From Lysobacter sp. K5869 (lineage in GTDB: Bacteria > Pseudomonadota > Gammaproteobacteria > Xanthomonadales > Xanthomonadaceae): DNA of 64,000 bases. How positions within the stretch are numbered: position 1 is the first letter of the stretch; every line of letters starts with the position of its first letter. The stretch is taken from assembly GCF_018847975.1 (NCBI RefSeq), contig NZ_CP072597.1, positions 2,457,001 to 2,521,000 on the forward strand. The letters run 5' to 3'. This document shows, piece after piece, positions 60,819 through 64,000 of this stretch. Made by a program: the position numbers and the translations under genes. The notes under the pieces are model-generated. The model did not search any database. It worked only from the letters and a program-made list of their open reading frames with translations, and was not told the origin of the DNA.

Positions 60819-61280
60819 TCAGCGCGAGAGCAGCGCGGCCACCGCCAGCGCCAGCGCCATGCACACCAGCTCCACGCCGGAGTTGGCCAGTTGGAACAGG
60901 GTCCAGAACAGGTTCGGGCCGAGCTTGGCGGCCGAGGACATCAGGTCCAGCCCGAACGGGCCGCTGAGCTGGCCGGCGACGATGCCCCAATTGGCCAGTC
61001 CGATCACCACCGCGGTCGCGACCGTGGCGGCGACCGCGCGCTTCCAGCCCGGACGCCAGCCGCCCAGGCGCAGCATCCAGACGATGTCCAGCGCGCCGAC
61101 CACCGCCATCCAGCCCAATTGGCGGTTCAGGGCCACCGCGACCAGGGTCCACAGCGCGGCGAAGCCGAACGCGCCCAGCAGCAACAGCAGCCAGGAATAC
61201 AGGCTCAGGCCGCGGCTCGGGCCGGCGGACGGAGCGGGGCGCGAACCGGCGGCGGGGCGTTCGGAGGGGGCGACGGTCAT
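60819..61280 (-). CDS. Hypothetical multi-pass membrane protein
   Basis: The 153-residue protein has an N-terminal Pro/Ala-rich cytosolic stretch and four predicted helices (SWLLLLLGAFGFAALWTLVAVAL; WMAVVGALDIVWML; VAATVATAVVIGLANWGIV; LVCMALALAVAALLSR). The ATG at 61280 is chosen because longer forms would extend into the sufT promoter region. I do not recognise the family. It is divergent from sufT. Confidence 0.6.
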   Translation of the reverse strand: MTVAPSERPAAGSRPAPSAGPSRGLSLYSWLLLLLGAFGFAALWTLVAVALNRQLGWMAVVGALDIVWMLRLGGWRPGWKRAVAATVATAVVIGLANWGIVAGQLSGPFGLDLMSSAAKLGPNLFWTLFQLANSGVELVCMALALAVAALLSR

Positions 61281-61381
61281 CGGCGGAACACTGTGGGCGG
61301 GGGCAAGCCCTACAGCATAGCCGGCTGTGGCCGGTAGAATGGCCACCTTGCGCCGCCGTCCGGCACCCCCATCTTTCCGGC

Positions 61382-61933
61382 ATGTATTCCCGCAGCAGCG
61401 AACCCGTCCGTTTCGAGCGCGATTGCGCCGTCGTCATGGTGCCCCAAGGCGAGCAGGTCACCCTGCCGGCCGGCAGCGTGGGCTATATCACTCAGGCCTT
61501 GGGCGGCAGCTATACCGTCTTCGTCGAAGGCAACCTGTTCCGCATCCACGGCCGCGACGCCGACGCCATCGGCAAGGAGCCGCCGGAGCCGCTGGAGCTG
61601 CCCGAAGGCGCCGACGACGAAGCCGTCGAGCGGCTGGTGTGGCAGCAGCTGCGCACCTGCTTCGACCCGGAGATCCCGATCAACGTGGTCGAGCTGGGCC
61701 TGGTCTACGAGGCCGGGGTCAAGCACCGCGACGACGGCCAGCGCACGGTCGAGGTGCGCATGACGCTCACCGCGCCGGCCTGCGGCATGGGCGACATCCT
61801 GGTCGACGACGTGCGCAGCAAGCTGGAAATGATCCCGACCGTGGCCGAGGCCGACGTCGAGCTGGTGTTCGACCCGCCGTGGAACCGCAACATGATGTCC
61901 GAAGCGGCGCGGCTCGAAACCGGCATGCTGTAA
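61382..61933 (+). CDS. sufT: Iron-sulfur cluster assembly factor SufT (MIP18 family)
   Basis: The 183-residue protein has the N-terminal SufT-specific segment (PQGEQVTLPAGSVGYITQALGGSYTV) and a C-terminal MIP18/DUF59 domain (LRTCFDPEIPINVVELGLVYE; RMTLTAPACGMGDILVDDV) with the characteristic cysteine. It helps deliver Fe-S clusters during high demand. No other suf gene is adjacent. The ATG at 61382 gives the family length. Confidence 0.9.
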   Translation: MYSRSSEPVRFERDCAVVMVPQGEQVTLPAGSVGYITQALGGSYTVFVEGNLFRIHGRDADAIGKEPPEPLELPEGADDEAVERLVWQQLRTCFDPEIPINVVELGLVYEAGVKHRDDGQRTVEVRMTLTAPACGMGDILVDDVRSKLEMIPTVAEADVELVFDPPWNRNMMSEAARLETGML

Positions 61934-62440
61934 GCCTGCGGCCGCCGTTCGCGCGGCCGGACCTACGATGTTCCGCCGCGCGGCGTTCGCCGCGCGCGCG
62001 TCGTTGCCCTGCTCAGACTTCGCGCGCCGCGACGCCGGCGCGCGCGATGGCTTGCGCGCGCATCCGCCCGCCCGAGCCGGCCGTGCGCAACGCATGCGCG
62101 GCGAAGCGCGCCGGGCCGCGCATCGGACCGCGCTCGCGGACGCCTTCCGCCGCCACCGCCGCACACATTCCTGAACGCCCGTCGGCACCCCGGCCGCCGG
62201 ACGCGTTCGCGCGACCGAAATCCAAATATGCGATCCCGCTCACGGCTAGCGCCCCGCGCAAACGCCCGAACCGGCTTGTTGGCACTTCAAGCGACGCCGT
62301 AGCGTGATAGGGCGGACCGCGACGGTACTGAGTCCGTACACAAGCAGCGTGGACGCTGGCGTGTGCAACATGGACGTGGCCGCCCAACCACCACGCGTTG
62401 ATTCGCCGCCCTGCGGCACTTCGATTTTGGGGGTTCCACC
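61934..62440. other. Long 5' region of the protease gene
   Basis: No gene is supported in these 507 bases. A 9-bp perfect stem with a 2-base loop (61977-61996) lies 43 bases after sufT and may end its transcript. The segment nearer the protease probably holds its promoter, but no box is convincing. Confidence 0.4.
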
Positions 62441-64000
62441 ATGTCTCACCGCTCCAACGGCGCGCTGCGCCAGCACGCGCTCGCCGCCGCCACCGTGGCC
62501 GCCCTGTCGTGCGTAGCGATGTCGGCCTCCGCGGCCGACCGCGTCAATCTGGCCGCGCTGGCCAATGCCGATTCGCACGACCAGTTCATCGTCAAGTACC
62601 GCGACGGCAGCGCCGCGCGCAGCAACGCCGCGAACCTGAGCCGCTCGCTCGACGCCGCCGCTGCCGGCTTCTCCGGCAAGGGCCGCGCGCTGGGCCTCAA
62701 GCACCTGCGCCGCATCGGCACCGGCGCCGACGTGGTCCAGGCGGGCCGCAAGCTCGACCGCGCCGAAGCGCAGTCGCTGATGCAGCAGATCAAGCTCGAC
62801 CCGAACGTGGAATACGTGGAAGAGAACGCGCCGATGACCGCGTTCTTCACCCCGGACGACACCCGCTTCGGCGAACAGTGGGGCTACGGCGCCTCGGGCA
62901 TCAACACCGCGCAGGCCTGGGACGTGAGCACCGGCACCGGCGTGGTCGTGGCGGTGATCGACACCGGCATCACCAACCACAGCGACCTCAACGCCAACAT
63001 CCTGCCCGGCTACGACTTCATCAGCGATTCGACCGCCGCGCGCGACAGCAACGGCCGCGATTCGGATCCGGCCGACCAGGGCGACTGGTTCACCGCCGGC
63101 GAGTGCGGCGTGACCTACAGCAGCAACTCCAGCTGGCACGGCACCCACGTCGCCGGCACCATCGCCGCGGTGACCAACAACGCCAAGGGCGTGGCCGGCA
63201 CCGCGTACAACGCCAAGGTCGTGCCGGTGCGCGTGCTCGGCAAGTGCGGCGGCACCCTGGCCGACATCGCCGACGCGATCACCTGGGCCTCGGGCGGCAC
63301 CGTGTCGGGCATTCCGGCCAATCCGAACCCGGCCGAAGTGATCAACATGTCGCTCGGCGGCAGCGGCGCCTGCGGCTCGACCTATCAGGCGGCGATCGAC
63401 GGCGCGGTCGGCCGCGGCACCACCGTGGTGGTGGCCGCCGGCAACGGCAACATCAACGCCTCCAACGCGCGTCCGGCCAACTGCAACAACGTGATCGCGG
63501 TGGGCGCGGTCGACAGCGCCGGCAAGCGTTCGGTGTGGAGCACCTCGCAGAAGTCGAACTACGGCGCCGTGGTCGACGTGGCCGCGCCGGGCTCGAACAT
63601 CCTGTCCACGCTCAACGCCGGCACCACCACGCCGGGCGCCGAGAGCTACGCCTCCTACGGCGGCACCTCGATGGCGACGCCGCACGTGGCCGGCGTGGTC
63701 GCGCTGCTGCAGGCCAAGGCGACGACGCCGAAGACCCCGGCCGAGATCGAGACCATCCTCAAGACCACCGCGCGCGCGTTCCCGGCGACCCCGGACCAGC
63801 CGATCGGCACCGGCATCGTCGACGCCAAGGCGGCGCTGGATTCGCTCGGCGGCGGCAACCCGAACCCGGGCACGCAGACCTACAGCAACGGCACCGACGT
63901 CAACATCCCGGACAACAACGCCACCGGCGTGACCAGCTCCATCGTCGTCTCCGGCCGCACCGGCAACGCGCCGAGCAACGCGCAGGTTTCGGTCAACATC
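62441..64000 (+). CDS. S8 subtilisin-family secreted serine protease, 3' end cut by window edge
   Basis: The first 520 residues are visible. A signal peptide (about residues 1-32, ending SASAAD), a propeptide (to about 135; IKLDPNVEYVEENAP) and the peptidase domain follow. The triad is Asp174 (AVIDTGI), His233 (HGTHVAG) and Ser410 (GGTSMATPH). From about residue 470 the sequence turns into a P/Homo B-type C-terminal domain (YSNGTDVNIPDNNATGVTSSI). Such proteases are secreted lytic enzymes in Lysobacter. A GGGGG run precedes the ATG. Confidence 0.92.
   Translation, partial: MSHRSNGALRQHALAAATVAALSCVAMSASAADRVNLAALANADSHDQFIVKYRDGSAARSNAANLSRSLDAAAAGFSGKGRALGLKHLRRIGTGADVVQAGRKLDRAEAQSLMQQIKLDPNVEYVEENAPMTAFFTPDDTRFGEQWGYGASGINTAQAWDVSTGTGVVVAVIDTGITNHSDLNANILPGYDFISDSTAARDSNGRDSDPADQGDWFTAGECGVTYSSNSSWHGTHVAGTIAAVTNNAKGVAGTAYNAKVVPVRVLGKCGGTLADIADAITWASGGTVSGIPANPNPAEVINMSLGGSGACGSTYQAAIDGAVGRGTTVVVAAGNGNINASNARPANCNNVIAVGAVDSAGKRSVWSTSQKSNYGAVVDVAAPGSNILSTLNAGTTTPGAESYASYGGTSMATPHVAGVVALLQAKATTPKTPAEIETILKTTARAFPATPDQPIGTGIVDAKAALDSLGGGNPNPGTQTYSNGTDVNIPDNNATGVTSSIVVSGRTGNAPSNAQVSVNI

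Noticed and set aside
62246..63685. Minus-strand open frame opposite the subtilisin-like protease
   Set aside because: Antisense to a gene with an intact Asp-His-Ser triad; composition is a GC artefact.

Overview
The window is about 70% GC, and long open frames occur on both strands. Its gene content and order point to a gammaproteobacterium of the Xanthomonadaceae, most likely Lysobacter or a close relative. Supporting points are the lptD-surA-pdxA-rsmA-apaG operon, a three-gene proton-translocating transhydrogenase, divergent oxyR/ahpC, PntB and LptD proteins of xanthomonad type, secreted degradative enzymes (S8 protease, PNGase A-like amidase, a TIM-barrel/PKD/F5-8C protein) and abundant xanthomonad intergenic REP repeats (TGTAGGAGCGGCG...). 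I see no tRNA, rRNA, CRISPR array, insertion sequence or prophage. Identifications rest on reading the translations; no database search was run.

Layout. 1-6.4 kb (minus): outer-membrane biogenesis and housekeeping operon lptD-surA-pdxA-rsmA-apaG, cut by the left edge inside apaG. 6.5-9.6 kb: msrB, a 144-bp REP array, then a minus-strand group of HDAC-like deacetylase, PduO-type cobalamin adenosyltransferase and a DUF6580 membrane protein. 9.8-12.3 kb: two overlapping flavin hydroxylases for ubiquinone synthesis. 12.4-18.7 kb: small membrane protein, MFS transporter, DUF1302 outer-membrane protein, EF-hand protein, a 36-bp tandem repeat and rlmM. 18.9-23.6 kb: nucleoside deaminase/glnS, DUF2007, EamA transporter and apt. 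23.8-30.5 kb: PNGase A homologue, msrA, DJ-1/PfpI protein, and the oxidative-stress block (oxyR divergent from ahpC, then ahpD). 30.8-34.8 kb: secreted TIM-barrel/PKD/F5-8C protein, prmC and pip.

35.3-44.8 kb is the main accessory region. It is a compact plus-strand polysaccharide cluster: double GT2 glycosyltransferase, Wzm-type permease, Wzt-type ATPase with an extra C-terminal domain, a 942-residue GT4-GT2 fusion, a polysaccharide pyruvyltransferase-family protein and GalE. Together these look like an ABC-transporter-dependent O-antigen or surface-glycan module: sugar nucleotide supply (GalE), chain assembly and decoration (three proteins) and export (Wzm/Wzt).

44.8-49.6 kb holds a Nudix hydrolase, a 5'-3' exonuclease, a nitroreductase and a DUF1631 protein. 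49.6-55.4 kb holds the transhydrogenase genes pntAA...pntAB-pntB. Unusually, pntAA is separated from pntAB by about 2.6 kb containing a 115-bp REP array and an opposite-strand sigma factor/membrane protein/DUF3106 operon. 55.4-64 kb holds a hypothetical protein, DUF1456, a cytochrome P460-like protein with a membrane partner and an AraC regulator, a MocR-type regulator, a membrane protein, sufT, and a subtilisin-like protease cut by the right edge.

The intergenic regions are rich in structured repeats: REP arrays, paired 35-bp inverted repeats that fold into nested hairpins, a perfect 33-bp inverted repeat, and 36-bp and 15-bp tandem repeats whose periods are multiples of three. These and the glycan cluster are the parts most worth a second look.
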